64,000 bases of DNA. Origin: an uncultured Clostridia bacterium (GTDB lineage: Bacteria > Bacillota > Clostridia > Oscillospirales > Ruminococcaceae). A program made the translations under genes and the position numbers. Shown piece after piece: positions 1-8,840 of this stretch. Every line of letters starts with the position of its first letter. The stretch's first letter is position 1. The DNA is taken from contig CANRIA010000006.1 in NCBI GenBank assembly GCA_947630555.1, forward strand, positions 1 through 64,000, written 5' to 3'. The notes beneath the pieces are model-generated. The model searched no databases and was not told the origin of the DNA. It saw nothing but the letters and a program-made list of their open reading frames with translations.

Positions 1-95
1 GGCATTTCGCCGATCTCTATCATCGGCTTGGGCTTATATGCGGATTCTTCCGATATCCGCGTGCCGAAACCACCGGCGAGAATTATACAATGCAT
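1..95 (-). CDS. rfbF: Glucose-1-phosphate cytidylyltransferase, N-terminal fragment
   Basis: Only the first 31 codons are inside the window; the gene continues beyond base 1. The peptide begins [18 protein letters not shown], followed by KPKPMIEIG. This is the nucleotide-binding G-G-x-G-T-R loop and the K-P-K-P-M-I-E-I signature of RfbF-type enzymes, which make CDP-glucose from CTP and glucose-1-phosphate for dideoxysugar synthesis. The ATG at 95 is the first in frame. It is the last visible gene of the minus-strand polysaccharide locus, so a CDP-sugar branch probably lies outside the window. A related sugar nucleotidyltransferase cannot be excluded from so short a piece. Confidence 0.75.
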   Translation of the reverse strand, partial: MHCIILAGGFGTRISEESAYKPKPMIEIGEM

Positions 96-117
96 TTTAA
101 AGCTCCATTCTAAAATA

Positions 118-1125
118 TTAACGGTGTTTTATTCTTAAATAAAGAGGTCTAATATATTGTCTTATAAATACTGCCACACACCGAGGCATTATAACAAACG
201 GGGTAACTAATAAAACAGCCATGGGATATTTTTTAATAATAGGATATCCGTATGTCTTAAATTCTTTTTTCCATTTTGAGTTGTTTGAACTTTTAAGATA
301 AACTATAAGTCCTGGCCATTTAAAAAGTTCTGATTGCATATAAATTTTTCTCATCTGCTTGCGATCAAAACCACATTCTACGGCATGATCGCATAATGTA
401 TAGTCCATCCATTTTCCAAAAACCTCAAATGATTTTTCGGGAGTGCTGTCCATTCCAGATTCGCTAAAAGTTAAGTTATCAGCAATACATGGATATCCAA
501 CTATTCCCATCAAACTATGGTCGTGTTTACAGCACTCTAACATGATATTTGAATGTACAAAATATGTACCAACATATTTTTCTGGATTCTCCAATTTCAT
601 AAATGCCGTTCTGTTTATAATTAGACAACTCATATAAGAAATCTGCCTGCCAATATAATCCATCATCTTTCTTTTATTGTATGTAACAAAATCATCATCA
701 ATTTTGTGCCAGAATTTATAGCAGGAATCTATACCGATATATTTACCAGAGAAAAATCCATGATTAAGAAAGACCACGCTGCAATCCTTATAGCTGTTTA
801 AAAATTTAATTATTCTTTTCAATGATCCAAATGTCATAATATCGTCACTTCCCAATAACAATATAAACTTACCAGAAGCCATATTATAACATTTCAAAAA
901 GTTTAAATCTAGGCCAATATTTTTATCATTACAACTATATATTATGTTTGGGAAATCCCTTATTATCATTTCTTTTGTTCCATCATTTGAGCAATTATCA
1001 GAAACTAATATTTCTAATTGATTTGTATCTATTTCAAAGCATTGATTAACAATTGAATTTATAGCTCTTTTTAAGTGCTTTTTTCTATTATATGTAGGAA
1101 TTGCTATTGTAAGTAGCTTATCCAT
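118..1125 (-). CDS. Family 2 (GT-A fold) glycosyltransferase
   Basis: Predicted cytoplasmic sugar transferase of the exopolysaccharide locus. The N-terminus reads [19 protein letters not shown], the classic GT2 start. An [12 protein letters not shown] motif follows, and LLLGSDDI serves as the DxD-like metal/nucleotide site near residues 90-100. The C-terminal third is basic and hydrophobic and may touch the membrane. I chose ATG 1125 over the upstream ATG 1146 because GAAGGTG sits 8 bases before it. The product is about 335 residues. The gene lies 36 bases after the GT4 gene, in the same operon. Base composition is strongly AT-rich, unlike the housekeeping genes further in. Donor and acceptor sugars cannot be read from the sequence. 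Confidence 0.85.
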   Translation of the reverse strand: MDKLLTIAIPTYNRKKHLKRAINSIVNQCFEIDTNQLEILVSDNCSNDGTKEMIIRDFPNIIYSCNDKNIGLDLNFLKCYNMASGKFILLLGSDDIMTFGSLKRIIKFLNSYKDCSVVFLNHGFFSGKYIGIDSCYKFWHKIDDDFVTYNKRKMMDYIGRQISYMSCLIINRTAFMKLENPEKYVGTYFVHSNIMLECCKHDHSLMGIVGYPCIADNLTFSESGMDSTPEKSFEVFGKWMDYTLCDHAVECGFDRKQMRKIYMQSELFKWPGLIVYLKSSNNSKWKKEFKTYGYPIIKKYPMAVLLVTPFVIMPRCVAVFIRQYIRPLYLRIKHR

Positions 1126-1161
1126 AAGCTTTACACCTTCATTCATTTTATAATTGGTATG

Positions 1162-2325
1162 TTATAGAGTAAATTCCGAAAGAAATGCTTTGTCATCGAG
1201 TGATATTTGCTCCAAAGCAATTTTTTTCTTTTCAGAAACATATTTCTTTTTTAATTGATAATAATGATTGTCCATTAACAATTCAATTCCCTTTGCTATA
1301 GACTCCACAGACATAGGATCTATATATACCCCCACAGACCCAGCAACTTCTGGTATTGAACTACAGCGAGATATAACCATGGGCTTTTCATGAATTATTG
1401 CTTCCAGCACAGGCAATCCGAAGCCTTCATTTTTTGAAACAAAAAGTAAAAATTTACAGTTTTCGTATAGAGTACACATGTTATCAGAATCGACATATCC
1501 CTTCAATTCAATTTGTCTATCAAATAAATCGTTTTTGATAATCTTACTATTCTTAATTCTTTTTATCATCTTTTCATTTAATCCAGTCGCTATAAGTTTT
1601 ATAGTAGAATTATCATGATTTATTACGTACTTTTCAAACGCTTTTAACGCTCTAATAAAATTTTTTTCTGGTCTTCCTGCACTAACAAACAGTATATAAG
1701 GCTCCGTAAAACTATGAATTAGATTTTTTTGTTTATAAGTGCCTATATAAAATACATTAATATATTTGGGATGGTATGCACAGTTAATAGCGTTCATTGA
1801 ATGTGATGAAACTGTAAAAATCTTATCAGAAAGTGCAACTACCTTTTTAGTGGCTAGATTTTTCATGATTGATTGCGCCTTCCGACCGACCCATAGAATT
1901 ACAGCTTGTCTCTTTAGGCCATCCTTTAAAATCCCGTCATATCTATCAAATTTTAGTTCTCTAAACCTGCAATCATGAATGGTAGAATATATCAAAACAT
2001 TTGGATTGTTTCTTTTAAATTCTTTTAGTTCTTTTGCATACTTTAAAGTATCATTTACAAGAGGAATAAAAAGTATACTTTTAGATTTTGGCATTAACTC
2101 TTTTAAATTATCTAAAAAAAGATATTCTATATTTACACTTTGACCAAAGTCATCATATATTGTATTTTTATATTCTTTGCGAGAAATTATAACAATGCTA
2201 CATGAATAAATGTTCCTTTGTAAAAGTTCTATAACCCTTCTAGAATAATTATTTCCACCATTAAATTTTCCTGATATGGATGAAACTGAATAAGCGTATC
2301 TTGCATCAACATATATTTTACTCAT
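1162..2325 (-). CDS. Family 4 (GT-B) glycosyltransferase
   Basis: 387-residue retaining glycosyltransferase of the GT1/GT4 superfamily. The C-terminal donor-binding domain shows FVSAGRPEKNFIRALKAF and then the E-x7-E-type motif FVSKNEGFGLPVLEAI, with PVLEA and the following SRCSSIPEVAG typical of the family. The N-terminal acceptor domain begins MSKIYVDARYAY. Its ATG overlaps the stop of the upstream polymerase-like gene by four bases (ATGA), so the two are probably translationally coupled. It belongs to the AT-rich portion of the exopolysaccharide locus. Likely role: adding one sugar to the lipid-linked repeat unit; the sugar is unknown. Confidence 0.85.
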   Translation of the reverse strand: MSKIYVDARYAYSVSSISGKFNGGNNYSRRVIELLQRNIYSCSIVIISRKEYKNTIYDDFGQSVNIEYLFLDNLKELMPKSKSILFIPLVNDTLKYAKELKEFKRNNPNVLIYSTIHDCRFRELKFDRYDGILKDGLKRQAVILWVGRKAQSIMKNLATKKVVALSDKIFTVSSHSMNAINCAYHPKYINVFYIGTYKQKNLIHSFTEPYILFVSAGRPEKNFIRALKAFEKYVINHDNSTIKLIATGLNEKMIKRIKNSKIIKNDLFDRQIELKGYVDSDNMCTLYENCKFLLFVSKNEGFGLPVLEAIIHEKPMVISRCSSIPEVAGSVGVYIDPMSVESIAKGIELLMDNHYYQLKKKYVSEKKKIALEQISLDDKAFLSEFTL

Positions 2326-3611
2326 ACTGAACTATTCTCCTTTTTATAAATATTTGTTCTTCCGTATATGATTATAATCGAGAAAAGTGCCACTAAATAC
2401 ATTGGTCTGTTCAACGTAATTACATCAGAAGAAAGCATAAATATAAGCAAAATTATGACCACATCTTTATATATTTCACGTATAACTGCATCTTCTATAC
2501 AAACGAATCTGCTAAAAGCTGTTTTTACTAATGTAATAACATATGCAATAAATGCAATCAAGCCTGCAAATCCTGTATAATACAGAGCCGAAACAAAACT
2601 ATTATCCGAAATTGCAGAATTAACTTTATAACCTCTTCCAAATAGTAATTGAATAAAAGATGAATTAGAAAAGTCTTTTAATCTTGCTAACCATACTGAC
2701 AACCTGCCACTTAAAGCACTATCTACAATAATGAAGTTCCCAGTGGCAATTTTGCTCAAGGAACTTATGACTCTTGAAAAAACGTTTCGCATATAATCGT
2801 TATTAACCAAAACAATAATAATTAAAGAAGTCAATATTGATAATATAAACATATATTGCTTTGACATCATTTTTTGTGGCAAAAATAATCGAATAATTAT
2901 AATGATAATTGCAATAATTCCAGTACGAGAATCAGAAAATACAATACTTAGGCATGACACTACAATCGCTATCGAGGCTTTAATAATATGTCTTCTATTC
3001 ATAACACATCTCAACGAGGTTGAAAAAACGATAGCCATCATAAGAGCAAATGTTAGAGGTTCTGCAAATATTCCACCTGCACGATATATTACCTTGTTAT
3101 TAAAAATAAAAGTCTGTGGGGGTCTATATAATGGACTCTGTAAAAAGAATAATATAATTCCTATTATGCCGGATATTGTGCCGAAATTTATAATATTTAC
3201 CAAAAAGCTATCAATGTTATTTACGAGATTTTCTGAAACTATAGCAGCAACAATAGATAGTAATAACATATTAAGTAATCGAAGCCATTTCATAAATGCT
3301 TCAATATATAACACATTACTTTTTAAAGAAACAAAAATAATTGAAATAAAACATATTATAATATACAAAGCCAGTGGTATAATATATTTATTTACCTTAA
3401 TGTTCTTTTTCTTTAAAGCATAATATAAAAATACAGTAGGAATAATAACATCAATAAAATTAATCAGTTCTCCTTGTACGTATACACCGGGTAATGTTAT
3501 AATTGCAATAATCAAAATGTAACTTACAGTTTTCATGTAATAACTCCTAGACATATGGAATTTTTCCTTGCAAAACGTTAATTCATAAGTATAATTATTG
3601 GATTTACACAT
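2322..3611 (-). CDS. Polymerase/ligase-like polysaccharide membrane protein (Wzy-like)
   Basis: 429-residue integral membrane protein with about 10-12 predicted hydrophobic helices and few charged residues outside loops. The sequence is not conserved enough to name by motif. The pattern of many helices with one larger extracytoplasmic loop in the second half (LSGRLSVWLARLKDFSN through FGRGYKVNSAISDNSFV) is typical of O-antigen ligase/Wzy-type polymerases, and the position among glycosyltransferases agrees. The Wzy assignment is therefore mostly inference. Other possible starts lie near MSRSYYMK, about 20 residues in. It overlaps the next gene by four bases. It is very AT-rich and appears to have its own promoter. 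Confidence 0.65.
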   Translation of the reverse strand: MCKSNNYTYELTFCKEKFHMSRSYYMKTVSYILIIAIITLPGVYVQGELINFIDVIIPTVFLYYALKKKNIKVNKYIIPLALYIIICFISIIFVSLKSNVLYIEAFMKWLRLLNMLLLSIVAAIVSENLVNNIDSFLVNIINFGTISGIIGIILFFLQSPLYRPPQTFIFNNKVIYRAGGIFAEPLTFALMMAIVFSTSLRCVMNRRHIIKASIAIVVSCLSIVFSDSRTGIIAIIIIIIRLFLPQKMMSKQYMFILSILTSLIIIVLVNNDYMRNVFSRVISSLSKIATGNFIIVDSALSGRLSVWLARLKDFSNSSFIQLLFGRGYKVNSAISDNSFVSALYYTGFAGLIAFIAYVITLVKTAFSRFVCIEDAVIREIYKDVVIILLIFMLSSDVITLNRPMYLVALFSIIIIYGRTNIYKKENSSV

Positions 3612-4127
3612 ACTTAAAAATGTAGTACATTTATTTTAAATGTAAACGAACAAAAATTAACATAGTAATTATATATGTATATTTGTCTTAGTAACAAGCA
3701 TTAACTTAAAAAATTCAATATAGTATGAATGCGCTTAAGAGTTTAATAACTTGCTATATCTACAAAATATTTTTTAAGTACATTTTAAAAATTATAACAA
3801 TAATTTTAAGCTGGGCTCTTTTGATTACCTAAAAATAATAATATATAATAAAACAATAATTAGTATAAGCAAGAGTAGGATGTTCAATCTGTTAAGTTTT
3901 TTATCACATGCCGAACTTTATAACATATTGGCCAGTCAATAAAGCTGCCTATATAATTCTTTACATAACTTTTAAATACAAAATTAATTATTTACTGTTC
4001 CCAACTCAATATAAAGCAAACTATTGTACAATTTCTATTACATTTAATTTAAGTAACTACACATGGTTCCGTGTTTATTCTAATACTATTTAGTAATTTT
4101 ATTGGATTTTGGGAGGACATAAATAAA
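3612..4127. other. AT-rich non-coding gap in the polysaccharide locus
   Basis: About 516 bases between the polymerase-like gene and the GT8 gene hold no convincing gene on either strand. A 61-codon plus-strand frame at 3908-4093 opposes the operon, lacks a good ribosome-binding site and resembles no family I know. The gap may be the scar of a lost gene or the junction of two exchanged segments. Apart from the promoter-like pair near 3.68 kb and a short palindrome, I see nothing in it. Confidence 0.6.
3668..3697 (-). promoter_or_regulatory. Candidate sigma-A promoter inside the polysaccharide locus
   Basis: On the minus strand TTGTTA and TATAAT are separated by 18 bases, with the start expected about 50 bases before the polymerase-like gene. 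A perfect 15-base palindrome (AAATGTA-G-TACATTT, 3618-3632) lies in the short leader and could be an operator. The surrounding DNA is very AT-rich, so chance matches are likely. Confidence 0.35.
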
Positions 4128-5120
4128 TTACTTGTAGTTATTTAATTTTAGTTTTAAGTAAATTATTGATTTTTTTGTCCATGCCCAAATTCTAAAAGGC
4201 AATTTCTCATGCAAAAACCGCATACATATTTTGGACATAGGGATATCAGCATGTCTAATATCTTTGCTGACTATATTTAGCTCACTTAGCAAATTAATAA
4301 ATTCATACTTTCGTGGGTGCCTGCACTCAATAAACCATGGTCTGCAATATTCGCTTCCTGCGTAGTGAATAATAACAGGATTATTTTTGGCCTCGTCAAG
4401 TTCTTCTTGCGTATAATAATCTTTATTTATATCTGATAACCTCAAAATTTGCTTTCTATTATATTCAAAGAATGGCGTTATAGCGTTAAACCTAGGTTCT
4501 ACTGCTTTTACCTTCCCGAGACATATATGATTAAGCACTTCTTGATCAGGATAAGAGAAATTAGATCTTCCGATAGTAGCATAATAATCAAAACATTTAT
4601 CTTCTACTTTATCATTCCTCCATAATTCGAGATTAAATAATAAAACCCCAGAATTTAAATATATGTCTTCTGTCTTCAAACCTATTGCAGTTTTCTCAGA
4701 TTTTGTCATAATATCTTCGACACCGCAAATTAAAATATTGCTCATATCCGTAAAATAAAAATCATTAAAATCTCTTAAAATTACAGTATCACAATCTAAA
4801 TATAGTGCTCTCTTTATTGATGGCGAAAGAATAGACGATATGCATATTCTATAGTCTGCTGGAGTAAACTCAGGAGATAAAATATCACTCCTAACTTTAA
4901 TTTTTTGAAAATCATAAAACTCAATTTCATAACCAAAGTCATGAACCATGCGCTGCAAATCATTTAAATTTTCGGAAACTATATTGCTATAAAATATATG
5001 AAAAACAATATTAAATTTTGGGATAATATTTCGGCATATTGAATAGATAGACACAACCATTTGGGCAAAATATTTTTGGTTTGCTGAATAAACAATATTC
5101 ATAACGTTTGTTCTGTCCAT
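4128..5120 (-). CDS. Family 8 glycosyltransferase
   Basis: 330-residue GT8 enzyme, the family of LPS galactosyl/glucosyltransferases and glycogenin. Family hallmarks in order: NIVYSANQKYFAQMVVSIYS at the N-terminus; ALYLDCDTVILRD with the metal-binding D-x-D; then LNSGVLLFNLELWR; SYPDQEVLNHI; and IIHYAGSEYCRPW with the conserved H-Y-A-G near the end. The start is supported by AGAGG six bases before ATG 5120. The basic, aromatic C-terminus resembles the membrane-association tail common in this family. It sits 21 bases after the GT4 gene and is likely read with it. The exact sugar cannot be inferred. Confidence 0.9.
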   Translation of the reverse strand: MDRTNVMNIVYSANQKYFAQMVVSIYSICRNIIPKFNIVFHIFYSNIVSENLNDLQRMVHDFGYEIEFYDFQKIKVRSDILSPEFTPADYRICISSILSPSIKRALYLDCDTVILRDFNDFYFTDMSNILICGVEDIMTKSEKTAIGLKTEDIYLNSGVLLFNLELWRNDKVEDKCFDYYATIGRSNFSYPDQEVLNHICLGKVKAVEPRFNAITPFFEYNRKQILRLSDINKDYYTQEELDEAKNNPVIIHYAGSEYCRPWFIECRHPRKYEFINLLSELNIVSKDIRHADIPMSKICMRFLHEKLPFRIWAWTKKSIIYLKLKLNNYK

Positions 5121-5141
5121 ATTATACCTCTATTAACTATT

Positions 5142-6305
5142 TTACCCATAAAGTTCACCTAACAACTTCATTACATTCTTTTCAAATATCTCGCCGGTAA
5201 AGTTTTCTATCACTCGTTGTCTGGCGGCTTGTCCATACTTTTCTCTCAGCGCAGGGTCTTCTGCAAGCGTTTTAAGCGCCTCTGCATACGCTTTGCTGTC
5301 TCCGTTAGGACATTCAATGCCCGTCACGCCGTTGAGATTGACATAATTGACTCCGCTGCCGGGGATAGTGAATGTTACCGCAGGCTTTCCAAAATACATT
5401 CCCTCGGCAAGGGCTATGCCAAACGCCTCATTTTTGGTTATAGACGGAAAACAGAATATATCACAGGCATCAAGATATGCCACAAGTTCGCTGTTACTGA
5501 TCCTGCCCAAAAATTCAACGTTATTTAAACCTTTTGCCTGTTCTTTAAGCTCGTCTGTGAGAGGGCCGCGGCCGCCTATATATATCTTGAAGCTATTGTC
5601 GAGATATTCAGCTGCATCTATCAAATACTTATAACCTTTATAAGGAACATGTCTGCCAAGCCCGAAACATATAGTTTTACCGTTGTTTTTCTCGCGGATA
5701 TCAGCGGTCATTTTTTCTGTTTCAGCATCTTTTTTCAGTCTGTCAAGGCTTATACAATTATTTACGACCACGCATTTTTTGCTGAACTTGCTTAGATACA
5801 TACTTCCGTCAATGTACGGAGAACTTGTTGCGACTACCTTATCTGCACGTTTTAGCAGCTTGATATTTTGCCTGTGAAATATCTTGCCAAGAATTTTTTG
5901 TTTTGTAATATCTAGATGCCAGTAAACGATAAGCTTTGTTTCTTTTTTTAAATTATGAAGTAAAAACGCTGCAAGATACGGGCTGGGATAGTGGAATATA
6001 ACTACGTTCGGGCCAAATGACTTCATCAGCTTTTTCAGCTGACGAGGGTATGACAACGAGATCAACTGCGAGGCTATTTTGGCAATACAGCCACAGCGTA
6101 TGACTTCAACGCCGTCAACTTTATCGGTAACTGTTTCTTTTCTGTGGCAAACGTAGTCGCCGCACTGCGCATCTTCATTAAAGCATATTATTTTCTGCTC
6201 TATATCGGGGTTTGAACTAAGCGCGGCAGCAACATCTCTGCCGACCTGTTCAATACCGCCTATGCGCGGATACATTCCGCAAATTACTTGCAAAACTCTT
6301 ATCAT
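5142..6305 (-). CDS. Family 4 glycosyltransferase
   Basis: 387-residue GT-B glycosyltransferase. The N-terminal domain begins IRVLQVICGMYPRIGGIEQ with the glycine-rich acceptor loop. The C-terminal domain has FGLGRHVPYKGYKYLIDA, EFLGRISNSELVAYLDACD and FPSITKNEAFGIALAEGM, the E-x-F-G-x-x-x-x-E nucleotide-sugar motif of GT4. I prefer ATG 6305, just after the ManC stop; an ATG at 6320 would overlap manC by 11 bases. Composition returns to the genomic average here, so this gene marks the edge of the AT-rich cassette. It may be a mannosyltransferase given the neighbouring manC, but that is inference from context only. Confidence 0.88.
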   Translation of the reverse strand: MIRVLQVICGMYPRIGGIEQVGRDVAAALSSNPDIEQKIICFNEDAQCGDYVCHRKETVTDKVDGVEVIRCGCIAKIASQLISLSYPRQLKKLMKSFGPNVVIFHYPSPYLAAFLLHNLKKETKLIVYWHLDITKQKILGKIFHRQNIKLLKRADKVVATSSPYIDGSMYLSKFSKKCVVVNNCISLDRLKKDAETEKMTADIREKNNGKTICFGLGRHVPYKGYKYLIDAAEYLDNSFKIYIGGRGPLTDELKEQAKGLNNVEFLGRISNSELVAYLDACDIFCFPSITKNEAFGIALAEGMYFGKPAVTFTIPGSGVNYVNLNGVTGIECPNGDSKAYAEALKTLAEDPALREKYGQAARQRVIENFTGEIFEKNVMKLLGELYG

Positions 6306-6309
6306 TTCA

Positions 6310-7617
6310 TCAGTTCCCAACTATGGTTTTATCCTCTTTACTTATCTCGTCACCCGTCTGGACTTCTATGACAGTCATATCAGTCTTAGCGAGCAGGGTA
6401 TGTTTTGTGCCTTTCGGTATAGAAACAACGCTGCCTTTTTCCACATGGAGCGTTTCTCCGTCAAGTATCACTTCGCCGCTGCCGTCAATTATATTCCAGC
6501 ACTCATCGCGCATTTCATGGCAGTGATATGTCATTTTGCTTCCTGCTGTAAGCGCTATCCTGACTGTCATAGCACCGGGTTGGGCATCTATCACAGTGTA
6601 AGTGCCCCAGCTTTTTTCTGCAAACTTTATTTCGGTACTTATCTTTTCAACATACGGTTTCATAAAGCCGCTGCGTTCTTTATCTGCAACGAATATACCG
6701 TCGCCCGAAACCGCTATTACAATATCTTTAAGCCCCATTCCGAGAACAGGTATGTCAAGTTCGTTTATCACCTGCGTGTTTTCACAAGTTTCATCAAGCA
6801 GTGCGTTGCCTTTTACAGGCTCGGTCATTACCTCGGCGAGCATATTCCAAGTACCTATGTCTTTCCACTCGCCTGCATAGCGAAGCACTTGAATCAACGG
6901 CTCTTTTTCTACAACAGCATAATCGAAGCTTATTTTAGAAAGCTCTTCATATTTTTTATACAGGTCGTCATAATTTTTAAAATCAATATATTCGTGTGCT
7001 TTTTCAATAAGGTATCCAAGTTTGAATGCAAAAACTCCGGCATTCCATAGCGCACCGCGTTTTATATACTCTTTTGCCTTTTCTGCATCGGGCTTTTCCT
7101 TAAATTCAATAACCTTGCTTACCTTTTGCGATGATTCGGGAATTATATATCCATACTTTTCAGAAGGATATGTAGGTTCGATACCCATCAAAGTGATATT
7201 TGCGTTTCCCTTTGCGGCGAGATCTGCAAGCTGTGCCACTGCCTCGTAATAAGTATCATTCACATACGGGTCTACAGGGCAGACTGCAACGGGCTCATCT
7301 AAAGGCACTTTTTTTACATCACACAAAAACGCAGCCGCAAGAACTATAGCAGGAAAAGTATCACGCCTGCATGGTTCTACACATACTGAAACGTTATCGC
7401 CAAGCTGATTTTTTATTGCACTTACCTGTGATCTGCTTGTAGCTATAGTAACATTAGCATTCGGATCAACGGTCGTTATCTGTCTGTATACTCGCTGAAC
7501 CATTGACTCATACGCATCGCCGTTTTTGAATAGTTTTATAAACTGCTTGCTGCGTATATCATTCGACAGCGGCCACAATCGCTTTCCACTGCCGCCTGAC
7601 AGAAGTATGATGTTCAT
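6310..7617 (-). CDS. manC: Mannose-1-phosphate guanylyltransferase
   Basis: Makes GDP-mannose from mannose-1-phosphate and GTP, the precursor for mannose or fucose in the polysaccharide. The N-terminal nucleotidyltransferase domain has LLSGGSGKRLWPLSNDIRSK followed by the QF that completes the signature, and the later FKEKPDAEKA segment. The C-terminal cupin half includes WGTYTVIDAQPGAMTVRIAL and KMTYHCHEMRDECWNIIDG, the ManC/AlgA type II isomerase region. At about 435 residues it is slightly shorter than bifunctional enzymes of 470-480, so isomerase activity is uncertain. ATG 7617 follows GGAG by eight bases. It is the second gene after the locus promoter. Confidence 0.92.
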   Translation of the reverse strand: MNIILLSGGSGKRLWPLSNDIRSKQFIKLFKNGDAYESMVQRVYRQITTVDPNANVTIATSRSQVSAIKNQLGDNVSVCVEPCRRDTFPAIVLAAAFLCDVKKVPLDEPVAVCPVDPYVNDTYYEAVAQLADLAAKGNANITLMGIEPTYPSEKYGYIIPESSQKVSKVIEFKEKPDAEKAKEYIKRGALWNAGVFAFKLGYLIEKAHEYIDFKNYDDLYKKYEELSKISFDYAVVEKEPLIQVLRYAGEWKDIGTWNMLAEVMTEPVKGNALLDETCENTQVINELDIPVLGMGLKDIVIAVSGDGIFVADKERSGFMKPYVEKISTEIKFAEKSWGTYTVIDAQPGAMTVRIALTAGSKMTYHCHEMRDECWNIIDGSGEVILDGETLHVEKGSVVSIPKGTKHTLLAKTDMTVIEVQTGDEISKEDKTIVGN

Positions 7618-7642
7618 CACTTTTTCTCCTAGTTTAATCTTT

Positions 7643-8344
7643 TTAACGATTATTCCGACGAATCACTGAATATATCGTCTTAAAAATTATTACAATATCC
7701 GTCCTTACCGAGCGTTCATTTATGTACCTGTAATCAAACTCAAGCTGCTGTTCGTCAGACATTTTCGTGGTGTCTTCGAGCTGCCAATAGCAACTCAGAC
7801 CCGGCTTTACAAGCAGTCTGTCTTCTGGAAGCTGCTCTTGCTCTGACGGCACAAACGGTCTTGGCCCTATTACTGTCATACTGCCTGTCAGGAGATTTAC
7901 CGCCTGCGCTGTTTCATCTAAACTTGTGCGGCGAAGGAATTTGCCCACGCGCGTTATTCTTGGATCGTTCTCCATTTTAAAATGCACGCCGCGGCACTCG
8001 TTTTGTTCTTGCAGTTCAAATTTGCTTTGTTCGGCGTCCATTCGCATAGTGCGGAACTTTACCATTTTAAATACCTTATTATTTCTGCCTACGCGTTCTT
8101 GAATGAACAGTGGATTGCCCGGATCATCTATAACAATGGCAAGTGCGATAATGAGATACACAGGCAGACCTATGGTAAGGCAGATAACTGCAACAAAAAT
8201 ATCGAAAGCGCGTTTTACGAAATCGTAAATCGGCTTCTTTTTATATTCGAGCTTGACAGGAGCATGGGTAGTAGTTTCGATGACTTCGGGAGCATCTGCC
8301 AATGCTACGTTTCCTACAACATCTTCGCTCATATGTACATTCAC
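7643..8344 (-). CDS. Undecaprenyl-phosphate sugar-1-phosphate transferase (priming enzyme)
   Basis: Membrane enzyme of the bacterial sugar transferase family (WcaJ/RfbP/PglC catalytic domain) that starts the lipid-linked repeat unit. After a roughly 30-residue leader come KRAFDIFVAVICLTIGLPVY (re-entrant hydrophobic helix), NPLFIQERVGRNNKVFKMVK with FRTM directly after it, GKFLRRTSLDETAQAVNLL, and SMTVIGPRPFVPSEQEQL. These are the family's three signature blocks. It lacks the four extra N-terminal helices of full-length WcaJ. The start is GTG 8344, with an ATG at 8332 also possible; neither has a strong ribosome-binding site. First gene of the polysaccharide operon. Confidence 0.92.
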   Translation of the reverse strand: MNVHMSEDVVGNVALADAPEVIETTTHAPVKLEYKKKPIYDFVKRAFDIFVAVICLTIGLPVYLIIALAIVIDDPGNPLFIQERVGRNNKVFKMVKFRTMRMDAEQSKFELQEQNECRGVHFKMENDPRITRVGKFLRRTSLDETAQAVNLLTGSMTVIGPRPFVPSEQEQLPEDRLLVKPGLSCYWQLEDTTKMSDEQQLEFDYRYINERSVRTDIVIIFKTIYSVIRRNNR

Positions 8345-8597
8345 TCACTTTTCTTTGTTTCCTTACTTTTGCGTATTCTTTCTGTTTTTTTCTGTGATTT
8401 TTACCCGTTTGCTTGGTATAATCGTATTTATCGGTACATGGTAATGCATAGGATAAACTTTGCAAAAAAGTTTCTGCAAAGTTTTACGATTATATTTTGC
8501 AAAATGTTATTTACAACGAAATTTGCTGCTTCGATTCTCTATATATTGTGCTTAATGCACTATATCTGCTCGAATTTCAGCAATAATCCGCTCTATA
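8345..8597 (-). promoter_or_regulatory. Long structured 5' leader of the polysaccharide operon
   Basis: About 250 bases separate the predicted transcription start from the first gene. The leader contains a GTGC-ATTAA-GCAC hairpin flanked by AT arms. It also has a perfect 10-base inverted repeat (8455-8464 and 8475-8484) with a 10-base loop. Neither is followed by a clear U-run. The leader may be a site for antitermination or post-transcriptional control; it matches no riboswitch I recognise. Confidence 0.4.
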
Positions 8598-8603
8598 TTG
8601 TGT

Positions 8604-8632
8604 ATTATATCATAATTCACATGCGTTGTCAA
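8604..8632 (-). promoter_or_regulatory. Consensus sigma-A promoter of the polysaccharide operon
   Basis: On the minus strand TTGACA (8627-8632) and TATAAT (8604-8609) are exactly 17 bases apart. This is a perfect consensus match. It points into the sugar transferase gene with a leader of about 250 bases. Confidence 0.85.
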
Positions 8633-8752
8633 TAGATTTTGTGTTATTTCCTTCAAAAGGCGTAATTGTATATTTCTTGCAAAAATGGCGGTTAATTTTA
8701 AGTGTCTTTCAAAATAATAAATGGCAAGTTGCTCAAATGTGAAAAAATATCG

Positions 8753-8779
8753 TTTTTTTTTTTTTTTTTTTTTTTTTTT
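8753..8779. repeat. 27-base poly-T homopolymer
   Basis: Twenty-seven consecutive T on the plus strand, in the intergenic region between degV and the polysaccharide promoter. It lies about 120 bases upstream of the -35 box. The tract is expected to be slippage-prone and its exact length is unreliable in sequencing. Confidence 0.95.
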
Positions 8780-8840
8780 GAAGAAATGGTATAAATTTAC
8801 AAAATTAGATATGCTTTATATAATAAAACTCTGCTGCAAA

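Noticed and set aside
3908-4093. 61-codon plus-strand reading frame in the polysaccharide locus gap
   Set aside because: It opposes the operon, has no convincing ribosome-binding site and an odd hydrophobic/aromatic composition; AT-rich DNA yields such frames by chance.
6262-7050. 262-codon plus-strand frame across manC and the GT4 gene
   Set aside because: It is antisense to two well-supported genes, has no family features, and spans their junction.
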